From Kuafuiihalomonas sp964473255 (GTDB taxonomy: Bacteria; Myxococcota; Kuafuiibacteriia; Kuafuiibacteriales; Kuafuiibacteriaceae), in assembly GCA_964473255.1 (NCBI GenBank), contig CAYYOT010000020.1, forward strand, positions 1-64,000: a DNA stretch of 64,000 nt. Reading direction: 5' to 3'. Positions 8,885 to 17,857 of the stretch are shown here, piece after piece. The notes under the pieces are model-generated. The model saw only the letters and a list, made by a program, of their open reading frames with translations. It was not told the DNA's origin and did not search any database. The stretch's first letter is position 1. The number at the start of each line of letters is the position of its first letter. Both the position numbers and the translations under genes were made by a program.

Positions 8885-9784
8885 TCAAAAAGATGCCAGC
8901 CAGGCTTCGATCAGCCGGCGAGCGATCGCGAAGCGAGGCGGGACGGTGAAGTCTCCCCAGGCGGACTCGTCAGCGAGCATCGAGCGATGGACCCAGCGAG
9001 CCTCTTCGATCTCGGTCGGGTCGACCTGCAGAGACTTGCTCAGCGCTCGGGCGTGAAAGCCGACCATGAGGGACTGTGGAAAGGGCCACGGCTGTGATGA
9101 ATGATAGGCGACGTCCGTCAGCTCGACTCCGACCTCTTCCTTGACCTCCCGGATCACGCAGTCTTCGAGGCTCTCGCCGGGCTCCACGAACCCGGCCAAG
9201 GTCGAAAGCATCCCCGGGGGAAAGTGCGGGCTGCGGGCGAGCAGACACTCGTCTTCGTGGTGCACGAGGACGATCACCGCGCTGTCGGTTCGCGGATGTT
9301 GCTCGCTCGCACAAGCATCGTCGGTGCAGATCCGACGATGCCCACCGTCGGCGCGACGGCTGGGTCGACCGCACATCGAGCAAAACTGCGAGCGTCGGTG
9401 CCAGTGGGTCATGGCGCGCGCGTAGCCCAGGATCGCGGCGTCGTCCGCTTCGAGCAGTGGGCCGGTTCGGCGAAGGTCCGAAAACTTCGCCTCGGGCGAG
9501 GACACGAGGTCGGACGGTTCGTCGATCTCGACGGCGAAATAGTCGTGGCCCGCATGCCCGCCGAGAAACACCCAGTCGCGCTCACCCAGGTCTTTGATGT
9601 CGAGGGCCTTTAGGTACAGCGGAACGGGCGCGTCGTCTTCCGTGGCCGTCAGCACCCGTCCATGGCTGACGGCGACGATGCGAGCCGCGGGCCCGGTCAG
9701 AAGGCGCTCCACCGCCTGGGGATCGGTCCGCAGCTCGGACCGGCGGTCGAAGCTTCTCCCGGACAGCCAGTTCATGGTCCCCAT
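8885..9784 (-). CDS. nudC: NAD(H) pyrophosphatase NudC
   Basis: NudC hydrolyses NADH to NMNH and AMP and, in E. coli, removes NAD caps from RNA. The 299-residue protein has the family layout: an N-terminal domain, a zinc ribbon (CSMCGR, then CTDDAC), a Nudix box (GFVEPGESLEDCVIREVKEEVGVEL region, with the REVKEEVG core) and the NudC-specific SQPWPFPQSLM motif right after it. Two in-frame ATGs exist (9784 and 9775). The stop faces the acyltransferase stop with a single base between them. No operon partner is evident. Confidence 0.95.
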   Translation of the reverse strand: MGTMNWLSGRSFDRRSELRTDPQAVERLLTGPAARIVAVSHGRVLTATEDDAPVPLYLKALDIKDLGERDWVFLGGHAGHDYFAVEIDEPSDLVSSPEAKFSDLRRTGPLLEADDAAILGYARAMTHWHRRSQFCSMCGRPSRRADGGHRRICTDDACASEQHPRTDSAVIVLVHHEDECLLARSPHFPPGMLSTLAGFVEPGESLEDCVIREVKEEVGVELTDVAYHSSQPWPFPQSLMVGFHARALSKSLQVDPTEIEEARWVHRSMLADESAWGDFTVPPRFAIARRLIEAWLASF

Positions 9785-9835
9785 GCCGCCCCATGATGCA
9801 CGAGCCGCATCGAGTCGTCGGCGACGTTCGGCGTT

Positions 9836-10735
9836 TCAGTCGCGAGGCAACGCCGGCGGGGCTCCGTGAACCTGTCGGCGAACTTCGGCGGCAGCCTCGG
9901 CGATGCCCAGCCCCGGATCGCCGAGGAGGTCGGTCGGAATCTCGACGATGCGGGAGGGGTCCTGGCAAGCCGGCAGGCTCGAAAGGCCGGGACGTCGACA
10001 GATGGTCGTTCCCATTCCCGATTCCGTGACCACGTACTCGGGCTCCAAGCCGAGGACCGCTTCCGCGTCCAGCGTGGGCCAGCCCGAGAGGTCGCTCGCC
10101 GCGTTGCGAACACCTCCGAACGTCAAGACGTCGTGGTAGCTGGTTCCGCGACCGGCGCTGTACAGCTGACCGCCGTAGGCCGTCAGGACCAGGGCCGAAG
10201 GACGGGACACCTCGGGAATGTCGGCAGAAATCTGAACGAGGCGCTCCTCGAAGGTGCGTATCCACCGCCGCGTAACGTCCGGGAGCCCGACCACCCGACC
10301 CAGATGAAGCGCATCCTCGACGAACCCGGCCGCGTCGTCGAGCGGCCCCAGGTCCAAGACGGTGAGCCCGGCCTCGCGGAGTCGCGCGATGCGTCGAGGA
10401 TCGAAAAAGCCGTTCACTACGACCAGGTCGGGGTCCAGGGAGAGGATCGCCTCTAGATCATCGATCTCGGCGATGGCGGCCAGCCCATCGAATCGGACCG
10501 GGTCGGTTCGCTGACTGGCGGCCGTCACGGCGGCCAGTCGATGGCGGGGAAGGATCCGAATCAAGATCTGGTCCGCTCGGGTGGACAAGGATGCGATCCG
10601 CCGAAGATCTTGGGAAGGCGTTGGCGGCGCCCCGCTAGGGCCGTCTCCTCGGGGCCTCGGTGGTAGGCCGGCGACGGCGGCAGTGACGAGCACGATGCCG
10701 CAGATACCGAGCCAGTTGAGCGTGGAGAGGGTCAC
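9836..10735 (-). CDS. btuF: Periplasmic B12-binding protein, BtuF-like
   Basis: This 299-residue substrate-binding protein of the helical-backbone (TroA/FepB/BtuF) type belongs to a metal-chelate ABC importer. An N-terminal hydrophobic segment acts as export signal. The two lobes are visible as ILSLDPDLVVVNGFF and the later EAVLGLEPEYVV, both typical of this family. The GTG start at 10735 overlaps the ATPase stop (GTGA), and an earlier frame opening is only a shadow. Specificity for cobalamin is inferred from the divergent riboswitch-controlled TonB receptor. A siderophore or heme ligand cannot be excluded from this protein alone. Confidence 0.82.
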   Translation of the reverse strand: MTLSTLNWLGICGIVLVTAAVAGLPPRPRGDGPSGAPPTPSQDLRRIASLSTRADQILIRILPRHRLAAVTAASQRTDPVRFDGLAAIAEIDDLEAILSLDPDLVVVNGFFDPRRIARLREAGLTVLDLGPLDDAAGFVEDALHLGRVVGLPDVTRRWIRTFEERLVQISADIPEVSRPSALVLTAYGGQLYSAGRGTSYHDVLTFGGVRNAASDLSGWPTLDAEAVLGLEPEYVVTESGMGTTICRRPGLSSLPACQDPSRIVEIPTDLLGDPGLGIAEAAAEVRRQVHGAPPALPRD

Positions 10736-11490
10736 GGGCTCGCCTCGGCACGACGGAACGCGAAAGCCCCGTTGAAGACGATGTCTACGTCGAAGACACG
10801 GCGGATCGTGTCCGGATGGAAGATCTCGTCCCTGAGGCCGGACACGGCGACGCGTCCGGCCTTCAGGACGACGCCTCGGTCCACGAGACGGAAGGCTTCG
10901 TTGAGATCGTGCAGCACCACCGCGATCGCGTAGCCCCGGGTGCGGAGCTCGGTGAGTCGGTCGAACAGGTCGATGACGTGAGCGACATCGAGAGCGGCGG
11001 TCGGCTCGTCCAAAAGCAAGCAGCGAGCGCCCGATGCGAGCGCTCGCGCCATCAAGACCCGTCGACGCTCCCCTTCGGAGAGGGTGACGAACGAGCGGGC
11101 TCTCAGGTGGTCGAGGTCGCACGCGGTCAATGCGGTGCGGACCTGCCGTCTATCCTCGGCCGTCCAGCTGGCAAGCGGGCCGCGATGGGAGAAACGCCCC
11201 ATGCCCACGACCCCTTCGACGCTCTGACCTGTCCTCAGCTCCGAACGCTGGGGCACGTAGCCCAGTCGCCGGCTGCGGTCGGCGATCGAGAGGCGCGACA
11301 ATTCTCGGCCGTCGACGGTGACCGACCCCGCGAAGGGCGTGAGGCCGACCAGCGTGCGGATCAGGGTGCTCTTTCCGGCCCCGTTGGGACCCATGATCCC
11401 GACGATCTCGTGGGGCGCCAGACGAATGTCCACGTCGTGCAGGACTTCCGCCGAACCCAGGTGGACCGTCACGCCTTCGGCCGTCAGCAT
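10732..11490 (-). CDS. btuD: Cobalamin ABC transporter ATPase, BtuD-like
   Basis: This is the 252-residue ATP-binding subunit of a metal-chelate importer. Walker A is GPNGAGKST, the Q-loop region is YVPQRSEL, the signature is LSEGERRRV, and Walker B is LLLDEPTAALD followed by the switch histidine in LHDLNEA. ATG at 11490 overlaps the permease stop by one base (TGATG), so the three subunits are translationally coupled in the order permease, ATPase, binding protein. The signature LSEGE replaces LSGGE, a common variant in the FecE/BtuD group. Confidence 0.9.
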   Translation of the reverse strand: MLTAEGVTVHLGSAEVLHDVDIRLAPHEIVGIMGPNGAGKSTLIRTLVGLTPFAGSVTVDGRELSRLSIADRSRRLGYVPQRSELRTGQSVEGVVGMGRFSHRGPLASWTAEDRRQVRTALTACDLDHLRARSFVTLSEGERRRVLMARALASGARCLLLDEPTAALDVAHVIDLFDRLTELRTRGYAIAVVLHDLNEAFRLVDRGVVLKAGRVAVSGLRDEIFHPDTIRRVFDVDIVFNGAFAFRRAEASP

Positions 11491-12485
11491 CAAGCCAGCC
11501 TTCCACTTCGCTGAACGTCTTGCAGGATCCACAGGAAGACGGGGGCGCCGACGAGGCCGGTCAACACGCCGAGCGGTACCTCGGTGCTGGACGGAAGAAG
11601 GCGTACCGCGGCGTCGCACGTCGCCACGAACACCCCGCCGCCGAGCGCAGCGGCCGGGAGGAGCCAGCGATGGTCAGGGCCGACGAATCGCCGGGCCGCG
11701 TGGGGGACGATCAGACCCACGAACCCAATGTTTCCTCCGAGCGCGACCGCGCCCGCGACGAGCATCGATATCCAGACCACGACCCAGCGCGTCGCCTGGT
11801 CGACGTCCAAGCCCAAGGACCGGGCCTCGTCCGGTCCGGTCGCGAGCAGGTCGAGCACCCGGGCCCAGAGGGCCGCCATGGCCAGCCCGCCGACGACCGC
11901 AGGCAGCGCAAGACCGATCTGCAAGGCGCCGTTTCCGCCGACGCTGCCCAATGCGAACGACACGATGGCGCGACCGACGAGCCACCGTTCCTGAGCGAGC
12001 GTGACGACGAGGCTCCCCAGGCTCAAAAAGAGGGCCGAAAGGACGAAACCCACCAGCAGTAGGCTGAGCAGGTCTGAACTTCGACGGGCGAAGCTCAGGA
12101 CCACGAGCAGCGCGCCCCAGGCTCCGACGAACGTCCCCAGTGGGACCCACAGTTCGGGCGACATGATGTTCCACGTCACGAGCTCTCCGAAAAGGAGCAA
12201 GGCAACTTGCCCACCGAGGCTCGCCCCGGCGGTTGCACCGAGGACCGACGGCGACGCCAAGGGATTGCGAAAGAGACCTTGCGCCAGGACTCCGGCGCCG
12301 GACAGTGACGCTCCAACGAGGAAGGCCGATGCGGCGCGATACGATCGGAGCTCGAGAAAGGTGGCGCCCCACCGTGGGTCGTCGAGGCTTCCGCGGCCAG
12401 CCAACAGCGTGCCGGCCACGACCAACATCGAAACCCCGACCATGGCGATCGTCCGAAATCGGAGCTGGCCGCGAGAGAGAGCCAT
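11490..12485 (-). CDS. btuC: Cobalamin ABC transporter permease, BtuC-like
   Basis: This 331-residue FecCD-family permease has about ten hydrophobic helices. Signature stretches are GASLSGAGVLAQGLFRNPLASPSVLGATAGAS near the N-terminus (core GLFRNPLASP) and GFVGLIVPHAARR near the C-terminus. It forms the membrane channel that passes the ligand delivered by the binding protein. It is the first gene of the btuCDF-like set and is divergent from the riboswitch and TonB receptor with a shared 90-bp upstream region. I do not see a second riboswitch on this strand. Confidence 0.92.
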   Translation of the reverse strand: MALSRGQLRFRTIAMVGVSMLVVAGTLLAGRGSLDDPRWGATFLELRSYRAASAFLVGASLSGAGVLAQGLFRNPLASPSVLGATAGASLGGQVALLLFGELVTWNIMSPELWVPLGTFVGAWGALLVVLSFARRSSDLLSLLLVGFVLSALFLSLGSLVVTLAQERWLVGRAIVSFALGSVGGNGALQIGLALPAVVGGLAMAALWARVLDLLATGPDEARSLGLDVDQATRWVVVWISMLVAGAVALGGNIGFVGLIVPHAARRFVGPDHRWLLPAAALGGGVFVATCDAAVRLLPSSTEVPLGVLTGLVGAPVFLWILQDVQRSGRLA

Positions 12486-12537
12486 GCGAAACGTCCGCCT
12501 AACACATTCGAGCCGAGTGCGGCCCTGGGCGGATCGG

Positions 12538-12566
12538 TTGACTTTGCATCGGCGGAACCTTACGCG
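12538..12566 (+). promoter_or_regulatory. Possible promoter of the riboswitch transcript
   Basis: TTGACT at 12538-12543 matches the sigma-70 -35 box at five of six positions. After a 17-bp spacer, TACGCG at 12561-12566 is a weak -10 candidate. It lies just before the riboswitch, where transcription of the TonB receptor must begin. GC-rich genomes often have poor -10 boxes, so this is only a suggestion. Confidence 0.3.
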
Positions 12567-12575
12567 TCGCGACGA

Positions 12576-12768
12576 ACCTCGGGTCGAGGCGCGTGCGCCT
12601 CAGGGAAGCCGGTGCGATTCCGGCACGGACCCGCCACGGTGATCGGCTCGTGCTCCGTCACGAAGCCACTGGGTTCGGATGCTCCGGCGACGGAGCGCCG
12701 GGCCTGGGAAGGCGACGGAGCCGCCCGCGCGACGGGCAAGCCGTCAGTCCGGAGACCTACCCGAAGGT
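12576..12768 (+). ncRNA. Cobalamin riboswitch
   Basis: This RNA leader senses adenosylcobalamin or a related cobalamin and usually lowers expression of the downstream uptake gene when B12 is abundant. Class landmarks appear in order: GGGAAGCCGGTGCGATTCCGG, CCGCCACGGT, GCCACTGG, GGGAAGGCGACGG, GCAAGCCGTCAG and GGAGACC. The closing P1 helix is visible as ACCTCGGGT (12576-12584) pairing with ACCCGAAGGT (12759-12768) with one bulged base. About 100 nt separate it from the TonB receptor start, enough for an expression platform that could mask the GGAGGG ribosome site. I could not decide between transcriptional and translational control by eye. Confidence 0.93.
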
Positions 12769-12870
12769 TTCAAGAGCCCGGCGCCTCGGGGATGGCGGCT
12801 TGGTCGAGGTTTCGAATAAGGGCAGGGGTCTGCCGCCTCGACTCGTCCACCTCCGCGATGCCGGAGGGAT

Positions 12871-14856
12871 ATGGGCGTTTTGTGCATGAGCCTCATGCTG
12901 GCGGCCGCCAGCGCCGAACCCGGGGTTCCGGTCGATGTCGCCCGGGTCACGGCATCGCGCGTCGATCTGGCCGCCGACGGTACGGCGGCCGCGTCTGCGC
13001 GCGAGCTCCCGGATCGACTCTCGGTCTTCCAGGACGCCGGGATCACGCTGCGGACGATACCCGGTCTGCAGGTGCAGCGGACCGGAGGTCCCTACGCCTT
13101 CATCGGAGTGTCCATTCGGGGGGCGGACACGACGCAGACTTCGGTCTTCGTCGGCGACCTGGAGATCTCGGGTCCGAGTACGGGGGCCTTCGACCTGAGC
13201 ATACTGCCGTTGGCAGCGTTCGATCGCGTCGAGGTCTTTCGCGGTGGGGCACCGGCGTGGCTGAGCAGCTCGGCGATCGGCGGGGTCGTTCGATTCGTTC
13301 CGCGCCAAGTCGGCACGTCGAGCTCGACCGCTCGCGTGGAGGGTGGAGGAGGTTCGTACGAGACCGCTTTCGCCGGCTTCGAGGTCGAAGAGCGAAGGTC
13401 CGGAGTCGCGGTCGTCGCTTCGGGAGGCTTCACGACAACCGCGGGTGACTACCCCTTCGTCTTCGACCCGACCCCGCTGGTCGATGGCGACGACCGGGTC
13501 TTGCGTCGCCGAAACGCCGACGCAACCCAGGTTTCAGGCACCCAGGCATCGGACTTCGATGTCGGTCCCGGAAAGCTTCAGACGGTGCTGCTCGCCGTGC
13601 ATCGTCAGGGCGGAGAGCCTGGCTCCGGAGTGGTGAACGCGGAGGAAGCCCGCCGCGAGCGCTCGTACGTCTTCGGCAGCGCCGGCTACACGGCCCGCGT
13701 CCTGGCCGCCGGCCGTCCTCTCACCTTGCAGGCGGCGACCGGTGTGGGTCTCGACTACGACCGCTTCGAAGACCTCGGACCTGAGATCGGACTGGTCGCG
13801 GACCAGACGACGACCGAGGCCTGGGCCTTCCAGCTGCGGACCGCCGCCCGCTACGCGCTCCTGTCTTGGCTCGATATGAGTTTCGTCGGCGTTGCCCGCT
13901 GGGATCGGCTGACTTCCGAAAACGAGCTGAGCTCGAGCCAGCTCCCCCCGGGGCGTCGCAGCAGCCAGACCGGCACCCTCGAACTGTTCGGCCACCACGC
14001 CTGGGGCGAGCGCTACTGGGAGCTTCGGGCTTGGGTGCGTGGACAAGCGACCCAGACCGAAGGGACGGGGCTTCGGGGTGACGGCTCAACGCTCGAGGTC
14101 GACAGCCGCCGTGGGGATCCTTCGACCCGGATCGCTACGCGGCTCGATGTGCTCCGCGGTCTGGCGTTCCGCGCTTCGTGGAGCTACGGGCAGCGGTATC
14201 CGACGTTCCTCGAGCTCTTCGGAGATCGGGCCGTCTTCGTACCGAATCCCGCACTCGAACCCGAGGTCGGACATGCGGCCGACATGGGCGTGCTGGCCTC
14301 CTGGAGCAGCGCGGCGTTCGAGTTGGCCCTGGAAGTCACGGCGTTCGGGACCTGGCTGGACGACCTCGTTCGTCTTCAGCGAACCAGTCAATTCACGTTC
14401 CGGTCGGCGAACACGGCATCGGGTCGGATCTTGGGGATCGAAACCGGACTGCGGGCCTCGTTCACCGAGCACCTTCGCGTCACGGGCAACCTGACCGGTC
14501 AAGACGCCGACGACGAAGCCGGCACACAGCTGCCGTTTCGCGCCCGCTGGCTTGCGTATGGTGACTTCACCGTGGCGACCGGTCCCTTTTCGGTCGTCGA
14601 CGATCTGCGATTCGTCGGCGCGGTCACGCATCGCTCATCGGTGACGCTGGGCAGTGCCGCGCTCGTCGAGATCGACCCGTTCACGACGTTCGACGTGGGG
14701 CTGGAGGCCGACCTCCTCGGGGAGCGGGTGGCTCTCTACGGCCGCGTCTACGACCTCTTCAACCAGGCTTTGAATCCCGGTGTTTCCGACATTCTCAGCT
14801 TTCCCGTCCCCGGTCGTCGATTCGAGATCGGGCTTCAAGTGAGACAAACATGGTAG
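12871..14856 (+). CDS. btuB: TonB-dependent outer-membrane receptor, BtuB-like
   Basis: This 661-residue outer-membrane receptor carries a short signal peptide (ending near ASA), a plug domain (about 45-150, with IPGLQVQRTGG, VSIRGADTTQTSVFVGD and VEVFRGGAPAW) and a long beta-barrel ending in an aromatic residue (QTW), the usual signal for barrel assembly. Cobalamin as ligand is inferred from the riboswitch upstream and the btuCDF-like genes next door. Start ATG 12871 has GGAGGG unusually close. ATG 12886 is an alternative. The next gene starts inside the last bases of this one, which couples them. No clear TonB box could be read. Confidence 0.88.
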   Translation: MGVLCMSLMLAAASAEPGVPVDVARVTASRVDLAADGTAAASARELPDRLSVFQDAGITLRTIPGLQVQRTGGPYAFIGVSIRGADTTQTSVFVGDLEISGPSTGAFDLSILPLAAFDRVEVFRGGAPAWLSSSAIGGVVRFVPRQVGTSSSTARVEGGGGSYETAFAGFEVEERRSGVAVVASGGFTTTAGDYPFVFDPTPLVDGDDRVLRRRNADATQVSGTQASDFDVGPGKLQTVLLAVHRQGGEPGSGVVNAEEARRERSYVFGSAGYTARVLAAGRPLTLQAATGVGLDYDRFEDLGPEIGLVADQTTTEAWAFQLRTAARYALLSWLDMSFVGVARWDRLTSENELSSSQLPPGRRSSQTGTLELFGHHAWGERYWELRAWVRGQATQTEGTGLRGDGSTLEVDSRRGDPSTRIATRLDVLRGLAFRASWSYGQRYPTFLELFGDRAVFVPNPALEPEVGHAADMGVLASWSSAAFELALEVTAFGTWLDDLVRLQRTSQFTFRSANTASGRILGIETGLRASFTEHLRVTGNLTGQDADDEAGTQLPFRARWLAYGDFTVATGPFSVVDDLRFVGAVTHRSSVTLGSAALVEIDPFTTFDVGLEADLLGERVALYGRVYDLFNQALNPGVSDILSFPVPGRRFEIGLQVRQTW

Positions 14857-16097
14857 TTCGCAGCGTATTCTTTCTCATGGCTCTGACGCTCGCTGCAGCA
14901 TGCGGCGACGACCAGGGCAGCACCGACCAGCCCCGGCTGGAGCCTTTGCCGGAGCCACCGGTCTTCGCCGTGGTATCGACCGATACCGAGTTTTCCAGCA
15001 GCGTGATTTCGGTGCTGGACGGAGAGGGCATGGCGCTCGACGACCAGTGGCTGACCTCGGGCACCGCGTCACCGGGGCTGGTGGCTCCGCTGTCCGGCGA
15101 CGTCGTCGTCGCGTTGGGGTCCGGTCCCGATGGCAGCTTGACCGTCATCGATCGCTTCGGGACGGACGTCGTCACTCGGGTCGGCGTTCCCGAAGGCCTC
15201 ATCCGCGGTCAGGTGCAGACGAAGGGCGACCCGAGCTACGCGGCCAATCCTCAGGATGTCGTGTTCGAGTCGGCGGCGCGCGCCTGGGTGAGTCGCTACG
15301 GACCGAATCCCGATGGTCCCCCGGCGGACCGGGGGACCGACCTTTGGGGCTTCGACCCCCGGTCCATGGCGCCCAACGACGAGCGGATCGATCTTTCCCA
15401 GTTCGACACCGTCGTCGACGGAACCGATGTTCCCGCACGTCCCGAACTCATGGTCTTCATCGACGACCGCGTCCTCGTCGCCCTTACGCGTCTCGCCTTT
15501 CTCCCCGACTTCTCGGTCATCGGTGCACGGGGGACCATCGCGATCGTCGACCCGGCCTCCGGGAGCGTCGGCTCCTTTGCGCTCCCGGACGGACGCCTCA
15601 ACTGCGGCAAGATCCGGCGGGTGCCCGGAACGACGGACCGGGTCCTCGTGGCGTGCCAGGGGGTCGGATTCGGTCCCGATGTCTTCGGGTCGGCGGGCCT
15701 GTACGAGCTGTCCTTCGATGGAGACGACCTCACCCTCGAGGAGCGGTGGGAGCCCGGCGCCAACGACCCGGTGGCGGTCAACAACGTCGTCCCGCTGAGC
15801 TCGGGGTTCGCGGTGGGTGTGGCCTTCGGCGACTTCGTCGCCGGGACCGGCGATGAGCTGTACCTGATCGACCTGGCGTCCGACTCGGCGACGCTGGTCT
15901 CTCAGTCGAACGGCCCTTTCGAGCTCGGACAGACCGCATTCGACGCGACGACGCGCCTCCTGCTCGTCCCCGACTCCGGGGAGGACGTCGTCGAGCGCTG
16001 GCGGTTCGAGGCCGGTGCTCTCGGGAGTGCGGGTCCCTCCATCGAGCTGGCGCCGAGTCTCGAGGTCTTCCCGCGAAGCGCCTTCGTCGTTCGCTGA
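14850..16097 (+). CDS. Lipoprotein coupled to the B12 receptor, beta-propeller-like
   Basis: This is a 415-residue predicted lipoprotein with a clear lipobox (LAAAC at about 14-18). The rest is rich in short beta segments of the form VVVALGSGPDGSLTVIDRFG and TIAIVDPASGSVGSF, which recur at regular spacing and suggest a seven-bladed propeller, but I cannot assign a family. Its ATG overlaps the TonB receptor stop by 7 bp, so it lies under the same riboswitch. A role as a surface lipoprotein that assists cobalamin capture, as BtuG does in Bacteroidetes, is an inference from position and predicted fold only. Confidence 0.7.
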   Translation: MVVRSVFFLMALTLAAACGDDQGSTDQPRLEPLPEPPVFAVVSTDTEFSSSVISVLDGEGMALDDQWLTSGTASPGLVAPLSGDVVVALGSGPDGSLTVIDRFGTDVVTRVGVPEGLIRGQVQTKGDPSYAANPQDVVFESAARAWVSRYGPNPDGPPADRGTDLWGFDPRSMAPNDERIDLSQFDTVVDGTDVPARPELMVFIDDRVLVALTRLAFLPDFSVIGARGTIAIVDPASGSVGSFALPDGRLNCGKIRRVPGTTDRVLVACQGVGFGPDVFGSAGLYELSFDGDDLTLEERWEPGANDPVAVNNVVPLSSGFAVGVAFGDFVAGTGDELYLIDLASDSATLVSQSNGPFELGQTAFDATTRLLLVPDSGEDVVERWRFEAGALGSAGPSIELAPSLEVFPRSAFVVR

Positions 16098-16120
16098 AGA
16101 AGCTGGTCCGGCGCCGGCGC

Positions 16121-17788
16121 ATGGCTCATCGTGCGGGCGTGGACGCGATCGCTTCAGCGCTCAGGGAGATCGGCTGGCTGCTTCGTCTGCGAGGTGAACC
16201 GCGCTACAAGGTCCAGGCCTACGAGCGAGCAGCGGCCGTCGTCGAGGAGCACGCGGAGCGGATTCCCGAACTCGTCGAAGACGGTCGGCTGCAGGAGCTC
16301 ACCGGGATTGGTTCGTCGATCGAGCGCACGGTGGCGGAGCTCCACTTGACGGGGCGATCGAGTCTGCAGCGCAAGCTGCGAGACGGCTTTCCTCGAGACG
16401 TGGTGCGCATGGCTCGTCTTCCGGGTCTGGGCGGCACTCGGCTTCGGACCCTCCAGCGCGAGCTCGACGTTCAGACTCTCGACGACCTCGAATCGGCGTG
16501 CACGCAGGGACGTGTCCGGACCGTGAAGGGCATGGGTCCGACGTTGGAACGGAGTCTCCTCTCCGCTCTGAAGCACGCCAAGGAGGAAGACGGGCAGGTG
16601 CTGCGGTCCGAGGCCATGGCCTGGTGTCGACCGCTCATCGACCGTCTGGAAGGGGTGGTCGGCGTCGAGACGGTGGTGTGGACGGGACCCGTACGTCGCG
16701 GCGTGCCGCTCGTGGAGGCGGTCGACCTGCTCGTCGCCGGAGGGCGCGCCGAGGACGTGCGCGCGGCGCTGCCCCCATCGGCGACCGGTGGTCCACCTTG
16801 GAGTCTTCGCCTTCCCGAGGGCATCAAGGCCCGCGTCCATCATGCGGAACCGCGGTCCTTTGGCCTCGAGTGGGTGCGGACGACGGCCGATGATGGGCAC
16901 TGGCGGATGCTCGAAGCCCGGGCCTCGCAGAGCGGCGCGGCCTGGCCTCCGTCCGGGGGAGCGACCGAGGGCGACGTCTATCGGGCCATCGGCCTGCAAA
17001 CGATTCCCCCGGAGCTTCGGGAAGCCGGAGCCCCCGCTTGGGACGGCCAGGCATTGGTCACGCTCCGGGATATTCGGGGCGCCATACACACTCACACCGT
17101 GGACTCCGACGGCCGAAACACCGTGCTGGAGATGGCCGACGGCGCCGAAGCGCTCGGCCTCGACTACATCGCCATCACCGACCACTCGCCCTCCGCGACC
17201 TACGCCCACGGGGTCGAGATCGAGCGCTTACGTGCGCAGCAGAGCGCCATCGAGGAGGCGCAGCGGGCCAGTCGCGTGCGCATCCTCAAAGGAACCGAAA
17301 GCGACATCCACGCCGATGGACGACTCGATCATCCCCCGGACGTTCTGAAGGAGCTCGACGTCGTCATCGCCAGTCTGCACTCGCGGTTTCGTCAACCGGC
17401 CGATCGCATGACAGCCCGGATCCGGACGGCGGTGTCGGGCCCGACGGTCGTGGGATGGGGCCATCCGCGCGCTGGCATTCTCCTGCGTCGTCGTCCGGTC
17501 GAGTGCGACCTCCCCGCCTGCCTGGAGGCGCTGCGGGATGCGTCGGGCTGGGTCGAGCTGAACGGTGACCCGCATCGTTTGGACTTGGACCGCGAGGGGC
17601 TTCGCCTGGCCGTGGACATCGGCGTGCCGATCGTGATCGCACCCGACGCCCACTCGGTGGCACGCCTGGCCGACCTCGAGCACGGCGTCACCGCGGCCCG
17701 CCGGGCCGGGCTCACCCCGGATCACGTCCTGAATACGGGGCCCGTCGGTGATTTCGTCGAGGCCGTGCGGCCCGCTTCGAGATCGTAA
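16121..17788 (+). CDS. polX: PolX-like protein with PHP domain, polymerase site degenerate
   Basis: This 555-residue protein has the order of bacterial PolX: helix-hairpin-helix region (about 10-150), nucleotidyltransferase core (about 160-300) and PHP phosphoesterase (about 320-550). The PHP metal ligands are intact: HTHTVDSDG, ITDHS, GTESDIHADG, SLHS, WGHP and PDAHS. In the polymerase core the usual GS-x-RRG is GPVRRG, and the catalytic Asp-x-Asp pair reads Ala200-Val-Asp202, so one of the two metal-binding aspartates is missing. I infer loss of DNA synthesis with retention of PHP nuclease or phosphatase activity. It starts 23 bp after the lipoprotein gene and may be read from that transcript. 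Confidence 0.85.
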   Translation: MAHRAGVDAIASALREIGWLLRLRGEPRYKVQAYERAAAVVEEHAERIPELVEDGRLQELTGIGSSIERTVAELHLTGRSSLQRKLRDGFPRDVVRMARLPGLGGTRLRTLQRELDVQTLDDLESACTQGRVRTVKGMGPTLERSLLSALKHAKEEDGQVLRSEAMAWCRPLIDRLEGVVGVETVVWTGPVRRGVPLVEAVDLLVAGGRAEDVRAALPPSATGGPPWSLRLPEGIKARVHHAEPRSFGLEWVRTTADDGHWRMLEARASQSGAAWPPSGGATEGDVYRAIGLQTIPPELREAGAPAWDGQALVTLRDIRGAIHTHTVDSDGRNTVLEMADGAEALGLDYIAITDHSPSATYAHGVEIERLRAQQSAIEEAQRASRVRILKGTESDIHADGRLDHPPDVLKELDVVIASLHSRFRQPADRMTARIRTAVSGPTVVGWGHPRAGILLRRRPVECDLPACLEALRDASGWVELNGDPHRLDLDREGLRLAVDIGVPIVIAPDAHSVARLADLEHGVTAARRAGLTPDHVLNTGPVGDFVEAVRPASRS

Positions 17789-17857
17789 CGCTCATCCGTG
17801 CGACCCGGATGGGAACACCCCGCGTGGACTGGCACGAAGCCTGCTTGGTGATTCCTC

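Noticed and set aside
12238..12502. Possible second riboswitch for btuCDF on the minus strand
   Set aside because: The region upstream of btuC is only about 90 bp before the plus-strand riboswitch begins, and no cobalamin-riboswitch landmarks are found on the minus strand.
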